Below are positions 17,635-26,585 of a stretch of DNA of 53,464 bases, one piece after another. The DNA comes from Sandaracinus sp. (GTDB taxonomy: Bacteria > Myxococcota_A > Polyangia > Polyangiales > Houyiibacteriaceae). Below the pieces are notes generated by a model that saw only the letters and a program-made list of their open reading frames with translations, was not told the DNA's origin and searched no databases. The number at the start of each line of letters is the position of its first letter. Positions within the stretch are counted from its first letter, which is position 1. The stretch spans positions 1-53,464 of the forward strand of contig JACKEH010000029.1 in NCBI GenBank assembly GCA_020633125.1. The letters run 5' to 3'. The position numbers and the translations under genes are program-made.

Positions 17635-18507
17635 ATGACCATCCTCATCAACACCCCGAACGGAAACATCGGCCGCGCGCTCGCGGAGCACCTCCTCGAC
17701 GCCGGCGAGCAGGTCGTCGTCATCTCGCGCGACGCCGCGAAGGCGGCCCCGTTGGCGGCCCGTGGCGCGCGGGTGGTCGAAGGCAGCGTGGACGACCCGA
17801 AGGTGCTCGCGCGGGCCTTCGAGGGCGTCGACGCCGCGTTCTGGCTGACGCCGCCGACCTACACCCCGGACTTCGCGGCGTGGGCCACGAAGGTCGCGTC
17901 GGAAGCCGCGAAGGCGGCCGAGGCGGCGGGCACCAAGCGCATCGTCGTGCTCTCGAGCGTCGGCGCGCACCACACGGGCAACGGGCCGGTGTCGATCGTC
18001 GGTGAGGTCGAGAAGGTCTTCCGCGCGGCGCTCCCGAACGTGCTCGCGCTCCGGCCGGCGTACTTCATGGAGAACTTCCTCCGTGACCTCGACACCATTC
18101 GCGCGCAGGGCGCGTTCTACGGCTCGACGCCGGCGGGGCGGCCGATGCCGATGGTCGCCACGAAGGACATCGCGAAGGTGGCGGCCGAGGAGCTTCGCGC
18201 GACCTGGACGGGTCATCGCTACCGCGGCGTCCACGGCCCGGCGGACGTGACCATGAGCCAGGCCGCAGGCTTTCTGACCGAGGCGCTCGGCCGCGACGTG
18301 AAGTACGTCGAGGTGCCGCTCTCGGCGGCGCGCGAGGGGATGGCGGGCGCGGGGATGCCCGGCTTCCTCGTGGACCTCTTCGCGGAGATGTACGACGGGC
18401 TCCTCTCGGGCCGCATGGACCCGGCCGAGCCGCGCGACGCGTCGACGACCACGCCCACGCGTTTTTCGGACTTCGCGCGCGAGGTCTTGGCCCCGGCGCT
18501 CGGCTGA
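17635..18507 (+). CDS. NmrA/NAD(P)H-binding atypical SDR
   Basis: The 290-residue product starts at the ATG after a clear AGGAGAG ribosome site. The N-terminus has a Rossmann fold with the variant glycine motif NTPNGNIGRAL. VVVISRD, VVEGSVDD and VVLSSVGAHHTG follow the NmrA/quinone-oxidoreductase-2-like pattern, and ALRPAYFMEN is typical. Members bind NAD(P) and act as redox sensors or quinone/azo reductases. It faces the LysR gene across a shared promoter region, which suggests LysR-controlled expression. Confidence 0.87.
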   Translation: MTILINTPNGNIGRALAEHLLDAGEQVVVISRDAAKAAPLAARGARVVEGSVDDPKVLARAFEGVDAAFWLTPPTYTPDFAAWATKVASEAAKAAEAAGTKRIVVLSSVGAHHTGNGPVSIVGEVEKVFRAALPNVLALRPAYFMENFLRDLDTIRAQGAFYGSTPAGRPMPMVATKDIAKVAAEELRATWTGHRYRGVHGPADVTMSQAAGFLTEALGRDVKYVEVPLSAAREGMAGAGMPGFLVDLFAEMYDGLLSGRMDPAEPRDASTTTPTRFSDFAREVLAPALG

Positions 18508-18604
18508 GCCCGCCGGGTCCGCGGACGGGGGCGGCGCGAAACCTTGCTCGGGCGACGACCCCGAGTTGACACTTCGCCCCCCTCGTCCCAGGAAACGCGC
18601 CGAC

Positions 18605-19711
18605 ATGAGCGCGCCCACGCACGAAGCGGTGAAGTCGGCGCTCGAGGCGGTGGTCGATCCCACCTTCGAGCGCACCCTCGGCGATCTCGGGACCCTCTCG
18701 GACCTGAAGATCGACGGCACTCGCGTGACCTGCACGATCGCCCTGAGCTCGCCCTCCGAGGCGATTCGCGGCGTGATGAAGCAACGCGTGATCGAAGCGC
18801 TGCAGCCGCACGGCGTGACCTTCACCGAGGTCGAGTGGAAGGTCCGCGTGCCCACGCGCGAGACCAGCAGCAACGACCCGCTGCCGAACGTACGCAACGT
18901 CATCCTCGTGATGAGCGGCAAGGGCGGCGTCGGCAAGAGCACCGTCGCGACCAACCTCGCGCTCGCGCTGCGTCGCCTCGGCACGCGCGTCGGTCTGCTC
19001 GACGCGGACCTCTACGGGCCCTCGATTCCGACGATGCTCGGCATCACCGGGCAGCCGCAGAGCCTCGACGGTCAGCGCATCCAGCCGCTGCAGCGCTTCG
19101 GCATCAAGCTGATGAGCGTCGGGTTCTTGCTCGAGAACGACAAACAAGCCGTCATCTGGCGTGGCCCGATGCTTCACGGCGCGCTCCAGCAGTTCGTCGG
19201 GGACGTGGAGTGGGGTGAGCTCGATTACCTCGTGGTCGACTCGCCGCCCGGCACGGGCGACGTCGCGCTCACGCTCGGCCAGAAGATGCGCATCACGGGC
19301 GTCGTGCTCGTGACGACGCCGCAAGAGGTCGCGCTGCAAGACGTCTACAAGGGCGTCTCGCTCTGTCAGAAGCTCAACCTGCCGATCCTCGGCGTGGTCG
19401 AGAACATGAGCTTCTTCGTCGACTCCGCCGGCGTGAAGCACGAGATCTTCGGCAGCGGCGGTGGCCAGAAGGTCGCCGAGTACGCGAAGGCGCCCTTGCT
19501 CGCGCAGATCCCGATGGACACGGGCGTGCGCGAGTGGGGCGACAAGGGCACGCCGGTCGCGCAGGCCGCGCCGGAGTCCGCGCCGGGTCAGGCCTTCGGA
19601 GAGCTCGCCGAGAAGCTCGCGGACCAGATCGCGGTCACGCACTTCCAGCGTGGCGGCGGGGACAAGGCGCCGAAGGCCGAAGGGCCGAAGCGCCTCAAGA
19701 TCCTGCGCTGA
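18605..19711 (+). CDS. mrp: Mrp/NBP35-family iron-sulfur carrier ATPase
   Basis: The 368-residue protein has an N-terminal MIP18-like (DUF59) domain (about 5-80) and then the P-loop ATPase domain with the deviant Walker A GKGGVGKST (105-113). DADLYGPSIP, the switch SPPGTGDV and TTPQEVALQD are all typical of Mrp/ApbC proteins that deliver iron-sulfur clusters. The usual CxxC after ENMS-x-F is absent: the sequence reads ENMSFFVDSAGVKHEIFG. Cluster binding may therefore be altered. The ATG at 18605 is chosen over an upstream in-frame start because it begins the DUF59 helix. Confidence 0.9.
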   Translation: MSAPTHEAVKSALEAVVDPTFERTLGDLGTLSDLKIDGTRVTCTIALSSPSEAIRGVMKQRVIEALQPHGVTFTEVEWKVRVPTRETSSNDPLPNVRNVILVMSGKGGVGKSTVATNLALALRRLGTRVGLLDADLYGPSIPTMLGITGQPQSLDGQRIQPLQRFGIKLMSVGFLLENDKQAVIWRGPMLHGALQQFVGDVEWGELDYLVVDSPPGTGDVALTLGQKMRITGVVLVTTPQEVALQDVYKGVSLCQKLNLPILGVVENMSFFVDSAGVKHEIFGSGGGQKVAEYAKAPLLAQIPMDTGVREWGDKGTPVAQAAPESAPGQAFGELAEKLADQIAVTHFQRGGGDKAPKAEGPKRLKILR

Positions 19712-19732
19712 GCTCGCTCCCAAACGTCGACG

Positions 19733-19756
19733 AGGCGAGCCCTTCGGAGCTCGCCT
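19733..19756. terminator. Bidirectional hairpin with UUCG tetraloop
   Basis: AGGCGAGC (19733-19740) pairs with GCTCGCCT (19749-19756), enclosing C-CTTCGG-A, a stable UUCG tetraloop. It lies between the convergent mrp (+) and sugar transferase (-) genes. There is no U-run, so termination efficiency is uncertain. Confidence 0.55.
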
Positions 19757-19779
19757 GGTTCGCGTTCGTGAAGCCGGCG

Positions 19780-20856
19780 TCAGTACGCGTTGCTACGGAC
19801 CTTTCGCCCGAAGACCGTGAGCCAGACGCACCTGAGGTCCATCCAGAGCGAGCCCTTGGTCACGTACTCGAGGTCGTGCTCGACGCGTCCGATCATCTTG
19901 TCGAGCGTCTCGGTCTCGCCGCGCCAGCCGTTGACCTGCGCCCACCCCGTGATGCCGGGCTTCACGTGGTGGCGGAGCATGTATTCGAGGATCTGCGTCC
20001 GGTAGTGCCGGTTGTGGGCGACGGCGTGCGGCCGGGGGCCCACGACGCTCATGTCGCCGAGCAGCACGTTGACGAACTGCGGGAGCTCGTCGACGGAGGT
20101 GCGGCGCATGAATGCGCCGAGCGGCGTGATGCGCGGATCGTTCTTGGTCGCCTGGGTGACCTTCGGTCCGTTCTCCTGCACGCGCATGGAGCGGAACTTC
20201 CAGACCTCGATCTCCTTGCCCTCCGCGCCGTAGCGCTTCTGCTTGAAGAGCGCGGGGCCGGGGGAGGTGAGCTTCACCGCGAGGCCGAAGCCGACGAGCA
20301 CCGGCCAGATCACGGCGAGCACGCAGGCCGCGAAGAGCACGTCGAAGGCGCGCTTGGTCGAGCTCGAGAGGTACGGGGCGATCTTCACGACCAGGCCGCG
20401 CACGTCTTCGTCGCTGAGCGCGAGCGCCATCACGAGCGCCTGAAGGAAACGGTCTTCTTCGAGATCGTAGGCGTCGTTGGCGTCGCACACCTCGCGAACC
20501 ATCGCGACGAGGCGGCGGCGCTCGCGCGCGTCGAGCTTCTCGAAAGCCTTCACGGTCTCCTTGAGATCGAAACGCTCGGGGTCGAAATCGACGACGCGAA
20601 CTTCGAGCGAGAGCGGCAGGGGGTTGCCCGCGAGCTCGCCGAGGAGGGCGCGCACCTTCTCACGCTCCACCAGCTCGAGCGTGCCGTCGGACCACGCGGC
20701 GGCCATCAGGAGGTCGGTGACCGGGAAGAGCTCGCTCACGTCGTTGGGCGAGATTCGGGTCCAGTTCGGCTCCTTGCCGATGCGATGAGGCCTCTGACTC
20801 GGCCGCTCTGCCGCCCCGGTCGCGCCGCCTGCGGCCCCGTTCGTCCCGTCGCCCAT
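19780..20856 (-). CDS. TerB-like domain fused to an undecaprenyl-phosphate sugar transferase
   Basis: The 358-residue product has two parts. Residues about 45-160 match a helical TerB-like domain (DLLMAAAWSDGTLELVEREKVRAL, then LVAMVREVCDANDAYDLEED). Residues about 165-358 are a bacterial sugar transferase of the WcaJ/PssY/ExoY class. This part has KRAFDV and one hydrophobic membrane-insertion segment (171-195), followed by SPGPALFKQKRYG, KFRSM, RRTSVDELPQ and GDMSVVGPRP. Such enzymes move a sugar-1-phosphate from a nucleotide sugar to undecaprenyl phosphate to start exopolysaccharide or O-antigen synthesis. The C-terminal part is catalytic-core length; in place of the four-helix N-terminus of the PHPT class it has TerB. 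No other polysaccharide genes are adjacent. Confidence 0.88.
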   Translation of the reverse strand: MGDGTNGAAGGATGAAERPSQRPHRIGKEPNWTRISPNDVSELFPVTDLLMAAAWSDGTLELVEREKVRALLGELAGNPLPLSLEVRVVDFDPERFDLKETVKAFEKLDARERRRLVAMVREVCDANDAYDLEEDRFLQALVMALALSDEDVRGLVVKIAPYLSSSTKRAFDVLFAACVLAVIWPVLVGFGLAVKLTSPGPALFKQKRYGAEGKEIEVWKFRSMRVQENGPKVTQATKNDPRITPLGAFMRRTSVDELPQFVNVLLGDMSVVGPRPHAVAHNRHYRTQILEYMLRHHVKPGITGWAQVNGWRGETETLDKMIGRVEHDLEYVTKGSLWMDLRCVWLTVFGRKVRSNAY

Positions 20857-21043
20857 GACGGCGAGACTACGGTGACCGAGGGTGTGAGCCAAGCCGGCCG
20901 GTCGATCCGGACGCGGGGGTCGTGCGTATCGACCCGAGCGGCGCGGGCGGGTGCGGCTCGGAGAAAGTCGGCGGGCCCTGGGAGAAAATCGGACGGCGCC
21001 GGCATTCGCGTTCAGAATCGGTGCGAGGGTGGAGGGAGGACGA

Positions 21044-21724
21044 ATGAGCGATCGAGCGACCACGTTGGCCGAGGGCTACACGCGCAGCCATCGCGTCTAC
21101 GAATGGATGGGGCTGGCGCTCGCCGGCCTCTGCCTGGTCGGCGCGACGATGCGGGTGCTCGCGATCGAAGCGACGGCGCTCGTCTGGCTCGGGGCCTTGG
21201 CCCTGGCGATGGCCTTCGCGGACCTGGTGTCCGGGCTCGCGCATTGGGCGTTCGACACGTGGGGCGGGCTCGACACGCCGGTGTTGGGCAAGCTCGCGAT
21301 TCGGACCTTTCGGCACCACCACGTCGATCCCAAGGCCATCACGCGGCACGACTTCGTCGAGACGAACGGCCACAACGCGATGCTCTCCGTGGTGTTGGCG
21401 GCGCCGGTCGCCCACGTGGGGCACGCGCTGCCGAGCTTCGCGTCGCTCTTCCTGACCTTCGCCGCCTTCTTCGTCGCGTTCACCAGCCAGCTCCACAAAT
21501 GGGCCCACATGGAGCACCCCCCGCGGGTGGTGCGCTGGTTTCAGCGGGCCGGTTTGGCGCTCTCGCCGGAAGCGCACGCGGTGCATCACGAATCGCCGCA
21601 CGAGGGTGCGTATTGCGTGACCACCGGTTGGATGAACGTGCTGCTCGACCGGACGTGTTTCTTCCGGTGTGCGGAGCGTGTGATCTCGGCCGTGACCGGT
21701 GCGCGGCCTCGCGCGAGCGAGTGA
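21044..21724 (+). CDS. carF: CarF/PEDS1-type plasmanylethanolamine desaturase
   Basis: The 226-residue membrane protein matches the Kua/TMEM189/CarF lipid desaturase family, including the histidine clusters used to bind the di-iron centre: HWAFDTWG (H67), RTFRHHHVDP (H91-H93), RHDFVETNGHN, QLHKWAH (H151, H155) and HAVHHESPHEGAYC (H178, H181, H182, H186). Several hydrophobic helices flank these. In Myxococcus xanthus CarF makes the vinyl-ether bond of plasmalogens and is needed for the light-induced carotenoid response; human PEDS1 does the same chemistry. A strong GGAGGGAGGA ribosome site precedes the ATG at 21044. No carotenoid regulators are adjacent. Confidence 0.92.
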   Translation: MSDRATTLAEGYTRSHRVYEWMGLALAGLCLVGATMRVLAIEATALVWLGALALAMAFADLVSGLAHWAFDTWGGLDTPVLGKLAIRTFRHHHVDPKAITRHDFVETNGHNAMLSVVLAAPVAHVGHALPSFASLFLTFAAFFVAFTSQLHKWAHMEHPPRVVRWFQRAGLALSPEAHAVHHESPHEGAYCVTTGWMNVLLDRTCFFRCAERVISAVTGARPRASE

Positions 21725-21797
21725 ACGGATCAAGGGCGATGCGGGGGGCCGCTCCGGACATGCGACGCGCGTGGGTTCGTGCCACCCTCGCGCCGCG

Positions 21798-23123
21798 ATG
21801 ACGGAATCCGCGAGCGAGCTCCTCCTCCGCGCCCTCGGCACCGTGGCCGGCCACGCGATCGTGCTCGACGACGAGCTTCGGGTCGTCGCGTGGACGGAAG
21901 GCACCGAAGCCCTGACCGGACCGCTCGAGCTCGGGGTGCCCGCGCCGCGTCTGCTCTGCGGCGAAGGCATGGAGCGACCGATCGCCGAAGCGCTCGCGGA
22001 GGGCCGTGCGACGGCCGCCAGCTTGGCGCGTCTCGGGCTCGACGGAGAGTCGCGAAGCCTTCGGGTGCGCGCGACGCCGCTCGAAGGGGGCGACGGTTGG
22101 CTGCTCGTGCTCAGCGAGGAGATCGACGTCAGCGCAGGCGCGCTCGGCGACGGCGCCTGCGAGCGTTGGGGCATGCTCACGCGCTCGCAGACCATGAAGG
22201 CGCTCTTCCGCGATCTGGCGAAGGTCGCGCGCCGAGACGTCACGGTGCTGGTGCGGGGCGAGTCGGGCGCGGGCAAGGAGCTCGTCGCGCACGCGATTCA
22301 TCTGGCGTCGAAGCGCTCGAAGGGGCCGTTTCGGGCGATCAACTGCGCGGCGCTTCCGCCCACGTTGCTCGAGAGCGAGCTCTTCGGGCACGTCCGGGGC
22401 GCGTTCACGGGCGCCGTGCGTGACAACCCGGGACATTTTCGTGCGGCGGACGGCGGCACGCTCTTCCTCGACGAGATCGGCGAGCTGCCTCTGGAGCTGC
22501 AGGCGAAGTTGCTGCGGGTGCTTCAGGAGCGTTCGGTGATTCCCGTCGGCGGGCGGGACCCGGTGCCGGTCGACGTGCGCATCGTGTCGGCGACGAACCG
22601 CTCGCTGCGGGAAGAGGTCGCCGAGGGGCGTTTTCGCGCGGACCTGATGTACCGCCTCCGCGTGGTGCCGCTCTTCTTGCCGCCGCTTCGCGCGCGGCGG
22701 GAGGACGTCGCGATCCTGGTCGAGCGATTCCTCGCGCGCTTGGCCGACGACGAGCGGCGCATCGAGCACGTGTCGGCGGGCGCGCTTCGACTGCTCGAGT
22801 CTTACGATTGGCCCGGCAACGTGCGCGAGCTTCAGAACGTCGTGGAGCACGCGTTCGTGATGGGCGACGGACCGGTGCTGCTCGAGTCGGACCTTCCGCC
22901 CGAGCTTCGTGGCGAAGAGAGCGGCGCGGCGCGCGCGAACGTGCCGCCGCCGATGAGCGCGAAGACGCCGGAGGAGCAGCGGATTCGTCGGGCGCTCGAG
23001 CGCGCGGGCGGGCATCGCGGGCGCGCGGCGGCGATGCTCGGCATGAGCCGCAGCACGCTCTGGCGGAAGATGCGCGCGTACGGTCTCGAAGAGGGCGAAG
23101 AGGTCGACGACGCGGAGGGCTGA
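21798..23123 (+). CDS. Sigma-54-dependent enhancer-binding activator with PAS-like sensor
   Basis: The 441-residue product has an N-terminal PAS-like domain (about 5-108). A complete AAA+ domain follows (about 126-355) with Walker A GESGAGKE (154-161), the sigma-54 contact loop GAFTGA (201-206), Walker B GGTLFLDEIGE, and arginine fingers near FRADLMYRLRV. A Fis-type helix-turn-helix closes the protein (about 393-430; GRAAAMLGMSRSTLWRKM). There is no receiver domain, so a ligand or redox signal through the PAS part is more likely than phosphorylation. It is 73 bases downstream of the desaturase gene. Confidence 0.92.
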   Translation: MTESASELLLRALGTVAGHAIVLDDELRVVAWTEGTEALTGPLELGVPAPRLLCGEGMERPIAEALAEGRATAASLARLGLDGESRSLRVRATPLEGGDGWLLVLSEEIDVSAGALGDGACERWGMLTRSQTMKALFRDLAKVARRDVTVLVRGESGAGKELVAHAIHLASKRSKGPFRAINCAALPPTLLESELFGHVRGAFTGAVRDNPGHFRAADGGTLFLDEIGELPLELQAKLLRVLQERSVIPVGGRDPVPVDVRIVSATNRSLREEVAEGRFRADLMYRLRVVPLFLPPLRARREDVAILVERFLARLADDERRIEHVSAGALRLLESYDWPGNVRELQNVVEHAFVMGDGPVLLESDLPPELRGEESGAARANVPPPMSAKTPEEQRIRRALERAGGHRGRAAAMLGMSRSTLWRKMRAYGLEEGEEVDDAEG

Positions 23124-23137
23124 CGGGCGCAAGCCCG

Positions 23138-23185
23138 CCCGTGCCCGTGCCCGTGCCCGTGCCCGTGCCCGTGCCCGTGCCCATG
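23138..23185. repeat. CCCGTG hexamer array
   Basis: Seven perfect CCCGTG units plus one CCCATG lie 14 bases after the stop of the sigma-54 activator gene. Similar arrays sit at 34860-34899 and 41857-41887, and in reverse complement near 31-52, always at gene ends. Confidence 0.9.
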
Positions 23186-23200
23186 CGGGTGTGGTTCTCA

Positions 23201-23302
23201 TCCTGACGCGAGAACGGGCACCGGAACCGCGCTTCGCGCCTCAGAGACGGAGTCCGAGACGGCGCGTCGCGCCACCGCCGCTTCGCGCCCTCACGGCTTC
23301 GC
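23201..23302 (+). repeat. Dispersed intergenic element, copy A
   Basis: This ~100-bp sequence begins CCTGACGCGAG, continues through CGGGCACCGGAACCGCGCTTCGCGCC, and ends at CCACCGCCGCTTCGCGCC. Near-identical copies lie at 41943-42048 (inverted) and 46190-46290. It contains short GC-rich hairpins with TTC loops (GCGC-TTC-GCGC type). It is in the convergent gap between the sigma-54 activator and the RND transporter. Confidence 0.85.
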
Positions 23303-23462
23303 CGACACGGTCACGGTCGCCGACACGGTCACCGACACCGACACGGTCACCGACACCGACACGGTCACCGACACGGTCACCGACACGGTCACCGACACTG
23401 ACACGGTCACGGTCACCGACACCGACACCGTGACCGACGCTCGACACGGTCACCGACACCGG
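23303..23462. repeat. GACACC/GACACGGTCACC tandem tract
   Basis: About 160 bases consist of mixed 6- and 12-base units (GACACC, GACACGGTCACC). In one forward frame it reads as a Thr/Asp/Val repeat (DTVTDTDTVT). It has no start or continuation and ends just before the stop of the RND gene. It closely resembles the coding repeat at 30250-30450. With the two preceding repeats it fills the whole 378-base gap 23124-23501, which holds no gene. Confidence 0.85.
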
Positions 23463-23501
23463 CCCGCTAGCCCTCCGGTTCGCGACGGGAGGGCGGGCGA
23501 G

Positions 23502-26500
23502 TCACGTGCGCGCCAGCCACGCGGGCACCACGAGCATGCTCAAGAAGGTCGACGTGACGAGGCCGGTGAGAATGACCCACGCCATCGGCGCCTGAAGCTC
23601 CGCGCCCGGCTGACCGAGCGCCGCCGCGAGCGGTACGAGACCGAGCGCTGCGGTCAGCACGGTCATCGTGATCGGCGAGAGCCGCTCCAGTGCCGCCCGC
23701 CGCACCGCGTCTTCGCGCGGCACGCCGTGCTCCTCGAGGTCGCGTGTGCGCGTCGCGAGCAAGATGCCGTTGCGCGTGGCGAGGCCGAAGAGCGTGAGGA
23801 AGCCGATGCCGGTCGCGAGGTCGAGCGTACCGCCCGCGATCCAGACGCCCACCACGCCGCCCGCGAGCGCGAGCGGCACGTTGGTCAGCACCACGAGCGT
23901 GCGCTTCACGTCGCCGAGCGTGCTGCCGACCACGACCGCGATCGCGAGGAGCACGAGCGCGACGAGCAACGCGAGCCGGGTGCCGCTCGACTCTTGTTCG
24001 ACCACGCGTCCTTCGAGCTCGGGACGCACGCCCGGCGGAAAACGAACCGACGCGAGCGCCCCGCGAACCCCGTCGAGCACCGCGCCGAGGTCGCTGCCTT
24101 CGACGTTCGCCGTCACCACCAACCGACGACGCGCACCGTCGCGCATGACGAAGGCCGGCTCGTGCGTCCGGGTCAGGTTCGCGAGCTCTTCGAGCGGCAC
24201 GGCGCGCCCGTCGCCGACCGGAACCATCGCTTGGGCGAGCGCGTCGCGGTCGGTGCGAGGTCCGTCGCCGTAGCGCACCACGACGGGGGTGTAGAGGCCC
24301 TCCTCGTAGATGCGACCGACCTCGCGACCCCACACCACGAGCGACGCCAAGCGGGCGGCTTCGGCACGCGAGAGCCCGTGTCGGCCTGCGGCCTCCGCGT
24401 CGACGTCGACGAGCAAGGTCGGCACCTCGGTGATCGGCTCGCTCATGACGTCGACCAATCGCGGCACCCCACGCAGGGCGGTGATCACGTCGGCCGCGGC
24501 GCGGCGAAGGCTCGGGAGGTCGTCGCCGACCAGCTTCACCGTGAGCGCCGCCGTGTGTCCGCTGATGACGTGGTCGATGCGGTGCGAGATGGGCTGACCG
24601 ATCGCGAAGGTCGCGCCAGGCACGTCGGCCAAGCGCGCGCGCAGGTCGCGCACGACCTCTTCTTGCGGTCGCTCGTCGTCGCGAAGGAGCAGCTCGATCT
24701 GGCTCGCCTCGACCCCGAGCACGTGCTCGTCGCGCTCGGCGCGTCCGGTTCGACGTGCGGTCGAGAGCACGGCCGGATCGGCCAGCAGGGCTTCTTCGGC
24801 GCGTTGTCCGAGGGCGTCGCTCTCGTGAAGAGGCGTGCCGGTCGGCGTGAGGATCGAGACGTTGAGCGCGCCTTCTTGAAGCTCCGGCAAGAAGCCTCGG
24901 CCGGCGGTCGCGAGGCCGAGACCCCCGAGCGCGAAGAGCAGCGCCGTGAGCCCTGCGAGCCAACGCGGGTGCGCCATCGCCCAGGTGAGGAAGGGCGCGT
25001 AGGCGCGCTCGAGCCGGTGCGCGATCGGCGGCTCGCTCGCCGTCGCGGCACGGCCGGGCAACACGTAGGACGCGACGACCGGCGTGATGGTGATGGCCAC
25101 CAAGAGGCTCGCGCCGACCGCGACGAGGTAGGCGATGGCGAGCGGTCCGAGGAGCACACCTTCGAAGCCGGGCAAGAAGAGCAGCGGCACGAAGACGAGC
25201 GCGAGCACCGCGGTCGCGCTGACGATCGAGGAGCGAATCTCGATCGACGCGTGAAGCACGGTCTCCAGAATCGGTGGGCGTTCTTCTTCGGGAAGCCGCG
25301 CCCGCTCGCGAAGTCGTCGCACGACGTTCTCGACGTCCACGATGGCGTCGTCGACGAGCTCGCCGATCGCGATCGCGAGGCCTCCGAGGGTCATGGCGTC
25401 GAGCCCGAAACCCATCAGGTGCAGGGCGGCGGTCGCGGCGAGCAACGAGATCGGGATGGCCAACGCGCTCGTGAAGGCGGCGCCCGGATTCCACAAGAAG
25501 AGGAAGAGCACCAGCACGACGAGGATGGCGCCGTCGCGGAGGATCTCGACCAGGTTCTCGACCGCGCGCCGGACGAAGCTCTCTTGGCGGTAGGTGTCGG
25601 GGACGACCGCGATGCCTTGGGCTTCGAGGGCGGGCCCGAGCGAAGCGAGCGCTTCGTCGATCGCGGCGGAGGTGGCGAGGGTGTCGGCCTCGGGTTGTTT
25701 GATGACGTTGAGCAAGACCGCGCTGCGACCGTTCGCGCCGGCGCTGCCGCGGGTGGGCGCGGAGCCCACGACCACCTCACCGACGTCGGCGATTCGGACG
25801 GGAACTCCTTCCCGTGCGCCGACCACGAAGGCCGAGAGCTCGTCGGCGTTGCGGGCGCGACCGAGCACCCGGACGATGCTCTCGCGACCGCCGTCGACCA
25901 GGTAGCCGCCCGGCGGGTTCGTCGCGCCGACCTCGAGCGCGTCGGCGACCTCCTGTGCGGTGAGGCCGAAGCGGGTGAGGCGCTCCGGGTCGAGCACCAC
26001 CTGGTACTCCTTCTCGCCGCCGCCCATCGCGTTGACGAGGGCCACGCCCGGGACGCCGAGCAGCGTGCGCCGCACGTCGCGCTCGGCGACGCGGCGTAGC
26101 GTGGTCGGATCGACCGAGTCGTTCGTCGGCGCGATGGCGAGGAAGGCGATCTCGCCGACCAGGTTCGAGGGCGGAATCACGATCGGCGGCAGCGCTTCGG
26201 GGGGAAGCGCCGCGCCGCGGAGGCGCTCGATGACGCGTTGTCGCGCGACGATCGGATCGATGTCGACGTGCAGGTCGACCCACACGACCGACAGACCCGG
26301 CGCGCTCGCGGAGCGCACGATGCGTGCGCCGCTGGTGCCGGCGAGCGCCACCTCGAGCGGGTAGGTCACGAGCTGCTCGACCTCGGTCGGTGCGAGACCG
26401 GGGGCCTCGGTGACGATCGAGATGCGGGGCGCGCCGAGGTCGGGGAGGACGTCGAGGCGCATGCTCGACAGCTCGTTCGCCGCGAGCAGGACGAACGCCA

Positions 26501-26561
26501 AGCCAGCCGCGACGACGAGCGCGCGGTGGGCCAGCGAGAAGCGGAGGATGCCGTCGATCAC
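23502..26561 (-). CDS. CzcA/CusA-family heavy-metal efflux RND transporter
   Basis: The 1019-residue inner-membrane pump has the full RND length with an N-terminal helix, two large periplasmic loops and about twelve membrane helices. The proton-relay helix reads GELVDDAIVDVEN (D404, D405, E411), the heavy-metal RND pattern, though the first Asp of the CzcA DFG motif is replaced by an aliphatic residue. It exports a divalent or monovalent metal by proton antiport, working with the adaptor and outer-membrane channel encoded upstream. It starts 24 bases after the adaptor stop. The metal cannot be named from these residues; the His/Asp-rich adaptor suggests zinc, cobalt, nickel or cadmium rather than copper. 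Confidence 0.93.
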   Translation of the reverse strand: MIDGILRFSLAHRALVVAAGLAFVLLAANELSSMRLDVLPDLGAPRISIVTEAPGLAPTEVEQLVTYPLEVALAGTSGARIVRSASAPGLSVVWVDLHVDIDPIVARQRVIERLRGAALPPEALPPIVIPPSNLVGEIAFLAIAPTNDSVDPTTLRRVAERDVRRTLLGVPGVALVNAMGGGEKEYQVVLDPERLTRFGLTAQEVADALEVGATNPPGGYLVDGGRESIVRVLGRARNADELSAFVVGAREGVPVRIADVGEVVVGSAPTRGSAGANGRSAVLLNVIKQPEADTLATSAAIDEALASLGPALEAQGIAVVPDTYRQESFVRRAVENLVEILRDGAILVVLVLFLFLWNPGAAFTSALAIPISLLAATAALHLMGFGLDAMTLGGLAIAIGELVDDAIVDVENVVRRLRERARLPEEERPPILETVLHASIEIRSSIVSATAVLALVFVPLLFLPGFEGVLLGPLAIAYLVAVGASLLVAITITPVVASYVLPGRAATASEPPIAHRLERAYAPFLTWAMAHPRWLAGLTALLFALGGLGLATAGRGFLPELQEGALNVSILTPTGTPLHESDALGQRAEEALLADPAVLSTARRTGRAERDEHVLGVEASQIELLLRDDERPQEEVVRDLRARLADVPGATFAIGQPISHRIDHVISGHTAALTVKLVGDDLPSLRRAAADVITALRGVPRLVDVMSEPITEVPTLLVDVDAEAAGRHGLSRAEAARLASLVVWGREVGRIYEEGLYTPVVVRYGDGPRTDRDALAQAMVPVGDGRAVPLEELANLTRTHEPAFVMRDGARRRLVVTANVEGSDLGAVLDGVRGALASVRFPPGVRPELEGRVVEQESSGTRLALLVALVLLAIAVVVGSTLGDVKRTLVVLTNVPLALAGGVVGVWIAGGTLDLATGIGFLTLFGLATRNGILLATRTRDLEEHGVPREDAVRRAALERLSPITMTVLTAALGLVPLAAALGQPGAELQAPMAWVILTGLVTSTFLSMLVVPAWLART

Positions 26562-26585
26562 GAGCGGACCTCGCGTGCTTCTCGC

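Noticed and set aside
23303..23462. Possible CRISPR or small repeat-protein gene
   Set aside because: There are no spacers, and no start, signal peptide or frame continuation on either strand.
23430..26099. 889-codon plus-strand open frame opposite the RND transporter
   Set aside because: Composition is Arg/Glu/His-rich as expected for the reverse strand of a GC-rich gene, and the true RND frame is unmistakable.
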